DNA of 64,000 nucleotides from positions 3,224,001 through 3,288,000 of the forward strand of contig NZ_CP090640.1 in the NCBI RefSeq assembly GCF_029633825.1, in the 5' to 3' direction. Below are positions 43,282-52,995 of this stretch, piece after piece. A model generated the notes under the pieces. The model saw only the letters and a list, made by a program, of their open reading frames with translations. It ran no database searches and was not told the DNA's origin. This stretch comes from Burkholderia contaminans (GTDB lineage Bacteria > Pseudomonadota > Gammaproteobacteria > Burkholderiales > Burkholderiaceae). The position numbers and the translations under genes are program-made. Each line of letters starts with the position of its first letter. The stretch's first letter is position 1.

Positions 43282-43912
43282 CGATAGCCTCCGATGCGGT
43301 TCCGCCAGCCGGCGTACGGCCCGGCCTGCCTTCGGTCGCCGGTGCCGGCGGGCCGCCCAGCAGCGCGGCGAGCTTGCGCCGGCCCCGTGCGAGCCGCGAC
43401 ATCACCGTGCCGACCGGCACGTCCGCGATCGCCGCAATCTCGCGGTAGCTCAGGTCCTCCATCTCGCGCAGCACGAGCACCTCGCGGTATTCGGGCGGCA
43501 GCTTCGCGAGCGCTTCGTTCACGAGCCGCACGTTCTCGCCGCGCAGCAGGTGCGCGAGCGGATCGTCGGTCGCCGGTTGCCAGTCGTCGGGCACGTCGGT
43601 GTCGTCGAGCGTGTCGGGCAGCGCGACCTCGTGCGCATGCGTGCGGCGTCGCCATTCCGTGTACCAGGTATGGCGCACGATCGTCAGCAGCCACGGCCGC
43701 GCGTTGTCGCCGCGACACGAATCGACGAAGCGCAGTGCGCGCATGCACGCGTCCTGGACGACGTCGTCCGCATCGCCGGCGTTGCCGCTCAGCCAGCGCG
43801 CGAGATTGTATGCGGCGTCGAGATGCGGCAGCACGAGCGCACGAAACCGCTCGCCACGCGCAACCGCGTCGTCTGCCGACCGCTCTTCGACCGCCTGTCC
43901 GGCTTGCCCCAC
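43271..43912 (-). CDS. ECF sigma factor
   Basis: Region 2 shows D-A-D-D-V-V-Q-D-A-C-M-R-A-L and R-P-W-L-L-T-I-V-R-H-T-W; region 4 shows L-P-P-E-Y-R-E-V-L-V-L-R-E-M-E-D-L-S-Y-R-E-I-A. The start is taken as GTG 43912, four bases after GGGAGG; an ATG at 43987 would add 25 poorly conserved residues. It is cotranscribed with the anti-sigma gene. A GGGAATAAAC element at 44017-44026 upstream may be its own -35. Confidence 0.88.
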   Translation of the reverse strand: MGQAGQAVEERSADDAVARGERFRALVLPHLDAAYNLARWLSGNAGDADDVVQDACMRALRFVDSCRGDNARPWLLTIVRHTWYTEWRRRTHAHEVALPDTLDDTDVPDDWQPATDDPLAHLLRGENVRLVNEALAKLPPEYREVLVLREMEDLSYREIAAIADVPVGTVMSRLARGRRKLAALLGGPPAPATEGRPGRTPAGGTASEAIDGL

Positions 43913-44090
43913 ATGGCCTCCCTGGTCCCGGCGGCCGAAGCCGCGCCCGTTCCGGACACGGTGCCCGGACAGACCGGCAACGTGCACGCTTGATGACCTT
44001 ACCGTCGTTGCGTCGAGTTTATTCCCGCGCCGCGCGGCTGAAGCGCAAATAAATCGTCAAACGGCCCGGTGGCCAGGCCGTCCGTGCCGG

Positions 44091-45002
44091 TTACGGCGTG
44101 GTGCTCCAGTAGCCCGGGCTCGCATAAGCGGCGCGCAGGTAGTCGATGAAGTAGCGCACGCGCGCCGGCACGTAGCGCTGCTGCGGGTAGACCGCGAGGA
44201 TGTCGTAGTCGGGCAACGCATATTCGTCGAGCACGGTTTCAAGCTCGCCCGTCTCGAGCTGGGCGGCGATTTCCCACGTCGAGCGCCAGCCGAGCCCGAG
44301 ACCTTCCGCCACCCAGCGGTGCAGCAGTTCGCCGTCGTTGCAGTCGAGATTGCCTGCGACACGCATCGTCGCGATCTTGCCGTGGCGCTGGAAATACCAG
44401 CCGCGGTTCTGCCCGCCCTGCAGGTTGAACGCCAGGCAGTTGTGCTTGAGCAGGTCGTCGAGCGACTTCGGCCGGCCATGCTGGCGGAAATATCCGGGCG
44501 TGCCGCACACCACGCGCCGGTTCGACGCGAGCTTCACCGCGACGAAGTTCGGATCGACGGCCCCGCCGATCCGGATCGACAGGTCGTAGCCTTCGCGTAC
44601 GAGATCGACGACGCGATCGGTCAGGTTGAACGACAACTGCATCTCGGGCTTGTCGGCCAGAAAGCCGGGCGCATGCGGCGCGACATGCTTGCGCCCGAAT
44701 GCGGCCGGCGCGGACACGATCAGGTGCCCGCTGACCGCGCGCCGCCCGGCGGCCAGTTCGTTCTCGGCCTGGTCCCATTCGGACAGGAGGCCGCGGCAGC
44801 GCTCGAGGAACGCCGCGCCCTCCTCGCTGACCACCAGCCGCCGCGTCGAACGGTACATCAGCTTCACGCCGAGACGCTTTTCGAGCGCGTCGATGCGTCG
44901 CCCCAGCACCACCGGCGACACGCCCTCCTCGAGCGCCGCCGCCGCCAGGCTGCCGGCATCGGCCACCCGCACGAACGTCTCGATCTGCTTGAAGCGATCC
45001 AT
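44091..45002 (-). CDS. LysR family regulator, divergent to gcl
   Basis: The 303-residue protein has the LysR helix-turn-helix (F-V-R-V-A-D-A-G-S-L-A-A-A-A, then L-G-R-R-I-D-A-L-E-K-R-L-G) and a ligand-binding domain. It is transcribed away from gcl-hyi-glxR with a 171-base gap, so it probably controls the glyoxylate genes. The effector is unknown. Confidence 0.9.
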   Translation of the reverse strand: MDRFKQIETFVRVADAGSLAAAALEEGVSPVVLGRRIDALEKRLGVKLMYRSTRRLVVSEEGAAFLERCRGLLSEWDQAENELAAGRRAVSGHLIVSAPAAFGRKHVAPHAPGFLADKPEMQLSFNLTDRVVDLVREGYDLSIRIGGAVDPNFVAVKLASNRRVVCGTPGYFRQHGRPKSLDDLLKHNCLAFNLQGGQNRGWYFQRHGKIATMRVAGNLDCNDGELLHRWVAEGLGLGWRSTWEIAAQLETGELETVLDEYALPDYDILAVYPQQRYVPARVRYFIDYLRAAYASPGYWSTTP

Positions 45003-45173
45003 CTCCCGCCTCCGTCTCCGTTCCGGCGCCAGCGGAAAGCCCGCCAGGCCGTCATTCCATACTTTTAGTTTCGAAAAAAGCGACTGCGGCTGATCTTATC
45101 AAACCTTTCCTGCATCCCTAAAGTGTCCCCAACAGACCCATTTGCAAGATCCACCCCATTCAAGGAGACATTC
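45003..45173. promoter_or_regulatory. Divergent LysR/gcl control region
   Basis: The only AT-rich patch is at 45060-45082. It includes an imperfect inverted repeat CTTTT-N9-AAAAG at 45062-45080, a candidate LysR site. AAGGAG precedes gcl. Confidence 0.4.
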
Positions 45174-46949
<1,776 letters not shown>

Positions 46950-46992
46950 ACCGCACGACATTTTTGACTGACCGACCGAAGAGGCTTAGCTC

Positions 46993-47802
46993 ATGCCGAA
47001 GTTTGCTGCAAACCTGACCATGCTGTTCAACGAAGTGCCGTTCCTCGACCGCTTCAAGGCGGCCGCCGATGCGGGCTTCGACGCCGTCGAGTTCCTGTTC
47101 CCGTACCCGTACGCGAAAGAGGAACTCGCCGAGCGGCTCGAGACGCATCGCCTGCGCCTCGTGCTGCACAACCTGCCGGCCGGCAACTGGGACCAGGGCG
47201 AGCGCGGCATCGCGTGCCTGCCCGACCGCGTCGGCGAATTCCAGGAAGGCGTCGGCCGTGCGATCGAGTACGCGAAGGCGCTGAAGGTACCGCAGCTGAA
47301 CTGCCTCGTCGGCATCCCGTCGGCCAGCACGGCGCGCGACAAGACGTTCGTCACGATCGTCGACAACCTGCGCTTTGCCGCCGATGCGTTGAAGCGCGAA
47401 GGCATCCGCCTGCTCGTCGAGCCGTGCAACAGCTTCGACATCCCGGGCTTCGCGCTGAACCGCTCGTCCGAAGGGCTCGACGTGATCCGCGCGGTCGGCT
47501 CGGACAACCTGTTCCTGCAGTACGACATCTATCACATGCAGCGCATGGAAGGCGAACTGGCCGCGACGATCGAACGCAACCTCGCGTCGATCGGCCACGT
47601 CCAGCTCGCGGACAACCCGGGCCGCAACGAGCCGGGCACGGGCGAGATCAACTACGCGTTCCTGTTCGCGCTGCTCGACCGGCTCGGCTATGCCGGCTAC
47701 GTCGGCTGCGAGTACAAGCCCCGCACCACCACGACGGAAGGCCTCGGCTGGCTGCAAGGCGTCGCCGGCTGCGCACCCGGCTCGGCGCGTCGCGCCGCCT
47801 GA
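46993..47802 (+). CDS. hyi: Hydroxypyruvate isomerase
   Basis: The 269-residue TIM-barrel protein interconverts hydroxypyruvate and tartronate semialdehyde. It begins M-P-K-F-A-A-N-L-T-M-L-F-N-E and has E-P-C-N-S-F-D-I-P-G-F and Q-L-A-D-N-P-G-R-N-E-P-G-T-G-E metal-site blocks. It lies 43 bases after gcl. Confidence 0.95.
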   Translation: MPKFAANLTMLFNEVPFLDRFKAAADAGFDAVEFLFPYPYAKEELAERLETHRLRLVLHNLPAGNWDQGERGIACLPDRVGEFQEGVGRAIEYAKALKVPQLNCLVGIPSASTARDKTFVTIVDNLRFAADALKREGIRLLVEPCNSFDIPGFALNRSSEGLDVIRAVGSDNLFLQYDIYHMQRMEGELAATIERNLASIGHVQLADNPGRNEPGTGEINYAFLFALLDRLGYAGYVGCEYKPRTTTTEGLGWLQGVAGCAPGSARRAA

Positions 47803-47843
47803 GTCGCGCCCTTCCCGTTTTCAGCCCTATAGGAGACTTTCAC

Positions 47844-48737
47844 ATGGCAACCATCGGTTTCATCGGCCTCGGCATCATGGGCGCGCACATGGCGCGCAAC
47901 CTGCTCAAGGGCGACCACCAGCTCGTCGTGAACGGCGCGTTCCCGATTCCCGAGGACCTGCGCACGAGCGCGAAGGTCGTCGTGAACTCGACCGAAGTCG
48001 CGCGGAACGCAGACATCATCATCTCGATGGTGCCGGATACGCCGGACGTGCGTAACGTGCTGTTCGCCGACGACGGCGTCGCGAAGGGCCTGACGGCCGG
48101 CAAGCTCGTGATCGACATGAGCTCGATCTCGCCGCTCGACACGCAGGAATTCGCGAAGCAGATCAACGCGCTCGGCTGCGACTACCTCGACGCGCCGGTG
48201 TCCGGCGGCGAAGTCGGCGCACGCGAAGCGACGCTGACGATCATGGTCGGCGGCCCGGAGGCGGCGTTCGAGCGCGCGAAGCCGCTGTTCGAGAAGATGG
48301 GCAAGAACATCACGCTCGTCGGCGACAACGGCGCGGGCCAGACCTGCAAGGTCGCGAACCAGATCATCGTCGCGCTGAACATCGAGGCGGTCGGCGAAGC
48401 GCTGCTGTTCGCCGCACGTTCGGGTGCCGATCCGGAGCGTGTGCGCCAGGCGCTGATGGGCGGCTTCGCCGCCTCGCGCATCCTCGAAGTGCACGGCGCG
48501 CGGATGACGAAGCGCACGTTCGATCCGGGCTTCCGCATCGAGCTGCACCAGAAGGACCTGAACCTCGCGCTCGACGGCGCACGCAAGCTCGGCCTCGCGC
48601 TGCCGCACACGGCCAGCGCGCAGCAGCTGTTCAGCGTGTGTGCATCGCACGGCGGCAAGGCATGGGATCACTCGGCACTCGTGCGTGCGCTCGAGATCAT
48701 GTCGAACTTCGAGATCGGCCAGACGCCGGCCGCGTAA
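47844..48737 (+). CDS. glxR: 2-hydroxy-3-oxopropionate (tartronate semialdehyde) reductase
   Basis: The 297-residue beta-hydroxyacid dehydrogenase has G-F-I-G-L-G-I-M-G for NAD(P)H, D-A-P-V-S-G-G and the catalytic lysine in G-Q-T-C-K-V-A-N-Q. It reduces tartronate semialdehyde to glycerate and completes the pathway. AGGAG precedes ATG 47844. Confidence 0.95.
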   Translation: MATIGFIGLGIMGAHMARNLLKGDHQLVVNGAFPIPEDLRTSAKVVVNSTEVARNADIIISMVPDTPDVRNVLFADDGVAKGLTAGKLVIDMSSISPLDTQEFAKQINALGCDYLDAPVSGGEVGAREATLTIMVGGPEAAFERAKPLFEKMGKNITLVGDNGAGQTCKVANQIIVALNIEAVGEALLFAARSGADPERVRQALMGGFAASRILEVHGARMTKRTFDPGFRIELHQKDLNLALDGARKLGLALPHTASAQQLFSVCASHGGKAWDHSALVRALEIMSNFEIGQTPAA

Positions 48738-48890
48738 CACGGCTGCAACGATGCGCGTTTCCGCTGCGATGGCGGACGCGCGCGACAGACACACGTGACC
48801 GGCACGGCCGGTCGCATCGATGCGCGACACGCTCGCGCATCACGGTGGGGCGCCCCGCCCTGCACTGCCGAACGGCATGCGGGACGGGGC

Positions 48891-48921
48891 GAAAAACGCC
48901 GCTCTGGGCTGAGAGCGGCGT
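48891..48921 (-). terminator. Minus-strand terminator without an obvious gene
   Basis: Read on the minus strand, a perfect 9-bp ACGCCGCTC/GAGCGGCGT stem with an 8-base loop is followed by TTTTC. The nearest upstream minus-strand gene is ansA at 49767, which itself is far away, so this may end a small RNA. Confidence 0.6.
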
Positions 48922-49123
48922 GGTGGGGTCCGCAGCGGCACCCGGCGACGCCGGGGAAGCCTTGGTCGGTCAGACGTCGTCGTCGGGTGTCCGCCTGTCG
49001 GATTTCGCGTATTACATTTCTTTACGTTCGAGCGTGCGATTTTTCATGCAATCGTCGTCATGAACGCCTACACTTTCGCCACGCCTTTCGAGAAAACCGC
49101 CGCGCTTGCGTTCACCTCCGGTG

Positions 49124-49148
49124 ACCGCGCCCAGCGCGGTGTTTTTTT
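49124..49148 (+). terminator. Terminator 48 bases before the LysM gene
   Basis: ACCGCGC/GCGCGGT with a 3-base loop is followed by GTTTTTTT. It may end the glxR transcript or act as an attenuator or small-RNA end. Confidence 0.85.
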
Positions 49149-49196
49149 CGCCACTTCACGGCGCGTTTTCTTTTCAACCACCTAAGGAGTGCAACG

Positions 49197-49667
49197 ATGG
49201 GTCTTCTTTCGTTTATCAAAGAGGCGGGTGAAAAACTGCTGGGTCATGCCGATGCGCAAGCCGCGGAAGATCCGAATGCCGCAAACCAGACCGCGGCCGA
49301 TGCCATCAAGAACTACATCAACACGCAAGGTCTCGACACGTCGAACCTGACCGTGGCGTTCGACGGCGCGTCGCGCACCGTGACGCTGTCGGGCAGCGTC
49401 GCCGACCTCGACACGAAGGCCAAGGTCAAGGTCGCGGCCGGCAACGTGCAAGGCGTCGCGGGCGTCAACGACGACGATCTGCAGCCGGACGATCCGGAAG
49501 TGCAGTACCACGACGTGAAGCCGGGCGACACGCTGTCGGCGATCGCCAAGGAAGTCTACGGCGATGCGAACAAGTACCCGGTGATCTTCGAGGCGAACAA
49601 GCCAATGCTGTCGAGCCCGGACCGGATCTACCCGGGCCAGAAGCTCGTGATTCCGCCGCAGTCCTGA
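49197..49667 (+). CDS. BON-LysM protein, Kbp/YgaU type
   Basis: The 156-residue protein has a BON domain (about 30-95) and a C-terminal LysM domain (Y-H-D-V-K-P-G-D-T-L-S-A-I-A-K...Y-P-G-Q-K-L-V-I-P). It has no signal peptide. E. coli Kbp (YgaU) has the same layout and binds potassium in the cytoplasm. AAGGAG precedes the ATG. Confidence 0.92.
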   Translation: MGLLSFIKEAGEKLLGHADAQAAEDPNAANQTAADAIKNYINTQGLDTSNLTVAFDGASRTVTLSGSVADLDTKAKVKVAAGNVQGVAGVNDDDLQPDDPEVQYHDVKPGDTLSAIAKEVYGDANKYPVIFEANKPMLSSPDRIYPGQKLVIPPQS

Positions 49668-49695
49668 GCATTGTTGCAGGACTGACGGACGCAAG

Positions 49696-49722
49696 AAGGC
49701 AGGCCATCGGCCTGCCTTTTTT
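49696..49722 (+). terminator. Terminator after the LysM gene
   Basis: AAGGCAGGCC/GGCCTGCC with a 3-base loop is followed by TTTTTT. Confidence 0.93.
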
Positions 49723-49766
49723 CATGGTGACGCGCGCGGCCCACGCCGCGCGCAGCGGTCAGCCGT

Positions 49767-50789
49767 TCACAGCGTATCGAACGCGCGTTGCAGTGCGTCG
49801 CTGCCGTGAATGCCGTTCGCGAGCGCGAGCATCAGCAGCACGCGCGCCTTGAACGGGTTCAGCGACCCTGCGCTCACGAAGCCGAGCGCATCGTCGCTCG
49901 CCGCGCCGTTGCGCATCACGTGCCCTGACCCGACGCGCGACGCGCGAACCACCACGACTCCCGCACTCACCGCATCGGCCAGCGCCGCCTGCAGCGTCGC
50001 ATGGATCGAGCCGTTGCCCGTGCCCGCGACGACGAGACCGCGCACGCCGGCCGCGACGAGCGCATCGACGGCCGTCCGCGTCACGCCCGCGTAGCTCGCG
50101 ACGACTTCGACGGGCGGCCACGCGGCGGCGATCGCCAGTTGCGTGTCGCGCGAACGCGTGACGCGGCGGGCGAATTCGACCCGGCCGTCCTGCACCCAGC
50201 CGAGCGCACCGAGCTCCGGCGACTGGAACGCATCGACCGCATAGGTGCTCGTCTTCACGACGTCGCGCGCGCCGTGGATCCGGTTGTTGAATGCGACCAG
50301 CACGCCCTGCCCGCGTGCGGACGGGTGCGCGGCGACCGTCACCGCGTTCAGCAGGTTCAGCGGACCATCGGACGACAGCGCGGTCGCCGGCCGCATCGCG
50401 GCCGTCAGCACGACAGGCTTGTCGCCGTTGACGACCAGGTGCAGCGCATACGCGGTTTCCTCGAGCGTATCGGTGCCGTGGGTGATCACGATGCCGTCGA
50501 CCGCCGGGTCGGCCATCAGCGCGTCGATCCGCGCGGCGAGCGTATTCCACAGCGGCAGCGCGAGATCCTTGCTGTCGATGCTGGCGATCTGCTCGGCGTC
50601 GATGCGCGCGACGGACGCGAGCGCCGGCACCGCGTCGACCAGGAAATTGACGCCGAGCGCGCCGGCCTGGTAGCCGGCCGTGCTGGCCGCGTCGGGCGCG
50701 GCACCGGCGATCGTGCCGCCGGTGGCGAGCACGGCGATGCGCGGCAGGGCCGCCGCGGACGAGGGGGATGCGGAATTCGAAGTATTCAT
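49767..50789 (-). CDS. L-asparaginase (type II-like sequence, no signal peptide)
   Basis: The 340-residue enzyme hydrolyses asparagine. Catalytic threonines are T26 in A-T-G-G-T-I-A-G and T106-D107 in H-G-T-D-T-L-E-E, with K-x-x in the V-V-K-T-S-T-Y region. The N-terminus is Ser/Ala rich and lacks a hydrophobic core, so it appears cytoplasmic in spite of the periplasmic-type sequence. It stands alone. Confidence 0.93.
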   Translation of the reverse strand: MNTSNSASPSSAAALPRIAVLATGGTIAGAAPDAASTAGYQAGALGVNFLVDAVPALASVARIDAEQIASIDSKDLALPLWNTLAARIDALMADPAVDGIVITHGTDTLEETAYALHLVVNGDKPVVLTAAMRPATALSSDGPLNLLNAVTVAAHPSARGQGVLVAFNNRIHGARDVVKTSTYAVDAFQSPELGALGWVQDGRVEFARRVTRSRDTQLAIAAAWPPVEVVASYAGVTRTAVDALVAAGVRGLVVAGTGNGSIHATLQAALADAVSAGVVVVRASRVGSGHVMRNGAASDDALGFVSAGSLNPFKARVLLMLALANGIHGSDALQRAFDTL

Positions 50790-50929
50790 GGCCGCGATTG
50801 TAAAGGCTTGCGGCCGGGTTCCGGCGCGGCGACCGAGGCTGGCCGCCGCGCATCATGGTTTGTCCCGATCGTCCGGCAACACGTGCCGTCAACGGCCGTG
50901 GCGTCCGCAACGTTATAGAAAGTGCCGTT

Positions 50930-50958
50930 TTGGTGTTTTCACATGGATTTGCCATAAT
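50930..50958 (+). promoter_or_regulatory. Putative sigma-70 promoter of the psiF-like gene
   Basis: TTGGTG (50930-50935) and CATAAT (50953-50958) are separated by 17 bases. The -10 is a 5/6 match, the -35 weak. It would give a leader of about 85 bases. Confidence 0.5.
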
Positions 50959-51050
50959 CGGAGCGCGCCGTGCGATGCGACCCTATCGTCACTGCACGGT
51001 GCTTCGTGACGGCGTCGATAACACGCAATTCACCCCATGGGAGTGTCGAA

Positions 51051-51341
51051 ATGAAAATCCAATCGCTCGTAGCCGCAGTGCTTCTCGGCGGCATGCTGGC
51101 TTCCCCCGCATTCGCGGCGAACAGCCAGCAGGACAAGATGAAGGCCTGCAACACCCAGGCAGCCGGCAAGACGGGCGATGAACGCAAGGCGTTCATGAAG
51201 GACTGCCTGTCGGCGAAGCCCGCGAAGGCCATGTCGCAGCAGGAAAAGATGAAGGCGTGCAACACGCAGGCCACCGGCAAGAAAGGCGACGACCGCAAGG
51301 CGTTCATGAAGAGCTGCCTGAGCAACGCGCCGGCCGCCTGA
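51051..51341 (+). CDS. PsiF family repeat protein, secreted
   Basis: A signal peptide of about 22 residues (ending A-F-A) precedes two tandem units of about 37 residues, each Q-Q-x-K-M-K-A-C-N-T-Q-A-x-G-K followed by R-K-A-F-M-K-x-C-L-S. Each unit has two cysteines, so one disulfide per repeat is likely in the periplasm. PsiF is phosphate-starvation inducible in E. coli but its function is unknown; no good Pho box is visible here. Confidence 0.9.
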   Translation: MKIQSLVAAVLLGGMLASPAFAANSQQDKMKACNTQAAGKTGDERKAFMKDCLSAKPAKAMSQQEKMKACNTQATGKKGDDRKAFMKSCLSNAPAA

Positions 51342-51361
51342 GTTCCGGCGCTCCCGTATCG

Positions 51362-51400
51362 AATGCCGCGCACCGCTCCGGCGGGCGCGGCATTTTTGTT
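51362..51400 (+). terminator. Terminator after the psiF-like gene
   Basis: ATGCCGCGC / GCGCGGCAT with a 13-base loop is followed by TTTTTGTTTT. Confidence 0.85.
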
Positions 51401-51622
51401 TTCGTTGCACGCGCATCAACGCGCGCCGCCCCCGCGCTTCATCCGCGCTTTTGTGACGCCTCCCGCCCTGCTTTCCCGGCCCGCCGTGCCGGCGCCGCCA
51501 CATGGTGCGGCAATTCGCCGCGTTTTCTTCTATGATGGCTGCAACGCGGCCCATCCAAGTACAAGAAGCGCCATCGGGCCGCCCTCGAGACAGACGCGCA
51601 CACGCGTCAAACGGAGGCATGG

Positions 51623-52072
51623 ATGGCATGGAGACAACACCGCTGGTTCCGCCGCTGGCTGATCGTGATCGTGTTCTGGGCCGTGCCCGTTGCGATCGTC
51701 GCCGTGCGCGAGATCCGCGAGGAAATGGCGTACAACAAGGCGGACCTGCAGCTCGCGCTGACCACCTGGCAGCTCACCGATGCGCAGCAGGCCGCCGGTG
51801 CCGCCGCGAAGTGCCACGGGGATCCTGACGAGGCGCGCGCGGCCGGTTGCCCGGCCGACGTGCTCGCCGCCAATGCGCCGCGCCAGCAGGCGGCCCGCGA
51901 CGAATACGTGGTGCGCCGCAGCACGCTGGCGAGCTACCTGTGGCACGCGTTCGTCGGCTACTGGGTCGTGCCGGCCGCGTTCCTGTTCGCCTGCGGCGTC
52001 GTGATCGCGCTGATCCGCCGCGCGCTGCGCCGCCCCCCGATCAAGCCGCCTGTTCCGCCCGTCACGCACTGA
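51623..52072 (+). CDS. Uncharacterised membrane protein with two helices
   Basis: I do not recognise the family. The 149-residue protein has an N-terminal helix (about 12-28, after an Arg/His/Trp-rich start), a polar middle with two cysteines (C64 and C77 in K-C-H-G-D-P and A-G-C-P-A) and a second helix (about 108-132) before a basic, Pro-rich tail. The start is ATG 51623. Both ends are probably cytoplasmic with the middle outside. No linked gene hints at a role. Confidence 0.72.
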   Translation: MAWRQHRWFRRWLIVIVFWAVPVAIVAVREIREEMAYNKADLQLALTTWQLTDAQQAAGAAAKCHGDPDEARAAGCPADVLAANAPRQQAARDEYVVRRSTLASYLWHAFVGYWVVPAAFLFACGVVIALIRRALRRPPIKPPVPPVTH

Positions 52073-52234
52073 TGTGCGCGGCAGGCGCAGCCATCCGATC
52101 GACCACCGTGTTTCCCGCATGCCGATACGACGTCGGCGCGCGGGTGCCGGTTCGTCCGTTGGCGCGCCGCGACATCCCCGGCCGATTTGACGCTTTTTCA
52201 CGTCGCAACGAAAAGAGGCTGTAATCCGCTGTGA

Positions 52235-52240
52235 TATAAC
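52235..52240 (+). promoter_or_regulatory. Extended -10 element before the YSC84 lipoprotein
   Basis: TGATATAAC carries a TGn extension and a 5/6 -10 hexamer. It lies 63 bases upstream of the gene. Confidence 0.45.
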
Positions 52241-52302
52241 TGCCGACGTGATCCGCTCCCTGAGCGAGACTCACTCCGAACATCATCCGATGGAGAAGAA
52301 CG

Positions 52303-52890
52303 ATGCAAAAACGGAATCTTGTGCTGAAAGCCGCCGCTGCGCTCATCGTCGGTAGCCTCGCGCTCACCGGTTGCACCACCACCCCTGACAAACCGGACAA
52401 CGCCGCAACGAATGCGTCGAAGCGCCAGGCAATCGACTCGAGCGTCGACGCAACGCTGTCGCGCATGTACTCCACGGTCAAGGGTTCGCGCGAACTCGTC
52501 GCGAAGTCGCGCGGCGTGCTCGTCTTCCCGGACGTCATCCAGGCAGGCTTCATCGTCGGCGGCCAGTCCGGCAACGGCGCACTGCGCGTCGGCGGCAGCA
52601 CGGTCGGCTACTACAACACGTCGTCGCTGTCGGTCGGCCTGCAGGCCGGTGCGCAGTCGAAGGCGATCGTGTTCCTGTTCATGACGCAGGAAGCGCTCGA
52701 CGAATTCCGCGGCTCGGACGGCTGGGCAGCCGGCGCCGGCGCGTCGGTCGCGCTCGTGAAGATGGGCGCGAACGGCGCGGTCGACACGACCACGGCCACC
52801 GCGCCGGTCCAGGTCGTCGTGCTGACGAACGCGGGCCTGATGGGCGACGTGTCGATCAACGGCACGAAGGTCACGAAGCTGAAGATCTGA
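52303..52890 (+). CDS. YSC84/SYLF-domain lipoprotein
   Basis: A lipobox L-T-G-C ends the signal peptide (C24). The rest is a YSC84/SYLF lipid-binding-like domain with G-V-L-V-F-P-D-V-I-Q-A-G-F-I-V-G-G and G-L-Q-A-G-A-Q-S-K-A-I-V-F-L-F-M-T. It is probably anchored to the outer membrane. Function in bacteria is not established. Confidence 0.9.
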   Translation: MQKRNLVLKAAAALIVGSLALTGCTTTPDKPDNAATNASKRQAIDSSVDATLSRMYSTVKGSRELVAKSRGVLVFPDVIQAGFIVGGQSGNGALRVGGSTVGYYNTSSLSVGLQAGAQSKAIVFLFMTQEALDEFRGSDGWAAGAGASVALVKMGANGAVDTTTATAPVQVVVLTNAGLMGDVSINGTKVTKLKI

Positions 52891-52932
52891 CGCTCGCGCA
52901 CCGCCCGTGCGCACCGCGCGCGGGCCATGCAC

Positions 52933-52968
52933 AAACGGCGATGTCCTTGCGGGCATCGCCGTTTTTCC
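52933..52968 (+). terminator. Terminator after the YSC84 gene
   Basis: AAACGGCGATG / CATCGCCG with a 10-base loop is followed by TTTTT. It also faces the converging glycosyltransferase gene. Confidence 0.88.
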
Positions 52969-52995
52969 ATCCGCGCGCGTCCTGCGTCTCGCGCG

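Larger units (their letters stand above)
48738..49196. other. 459-base gap rich in hairpins between glxR and the LysM gene
   Basis: There is no convincing conserved gene. From left to right it has an 18-bp near-continuous hairpin (48852-48890), a perfect 9-bp hairpin (48896-48921) that is a minus-strand terminator, a CCCGGC/GCCGGG hairpin (48941-48955), a small 41-codon frame (49060-49185) and a plus-strand terminator (49124-49148). This suggests one or two small transcripts. Confidence 0.5.
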
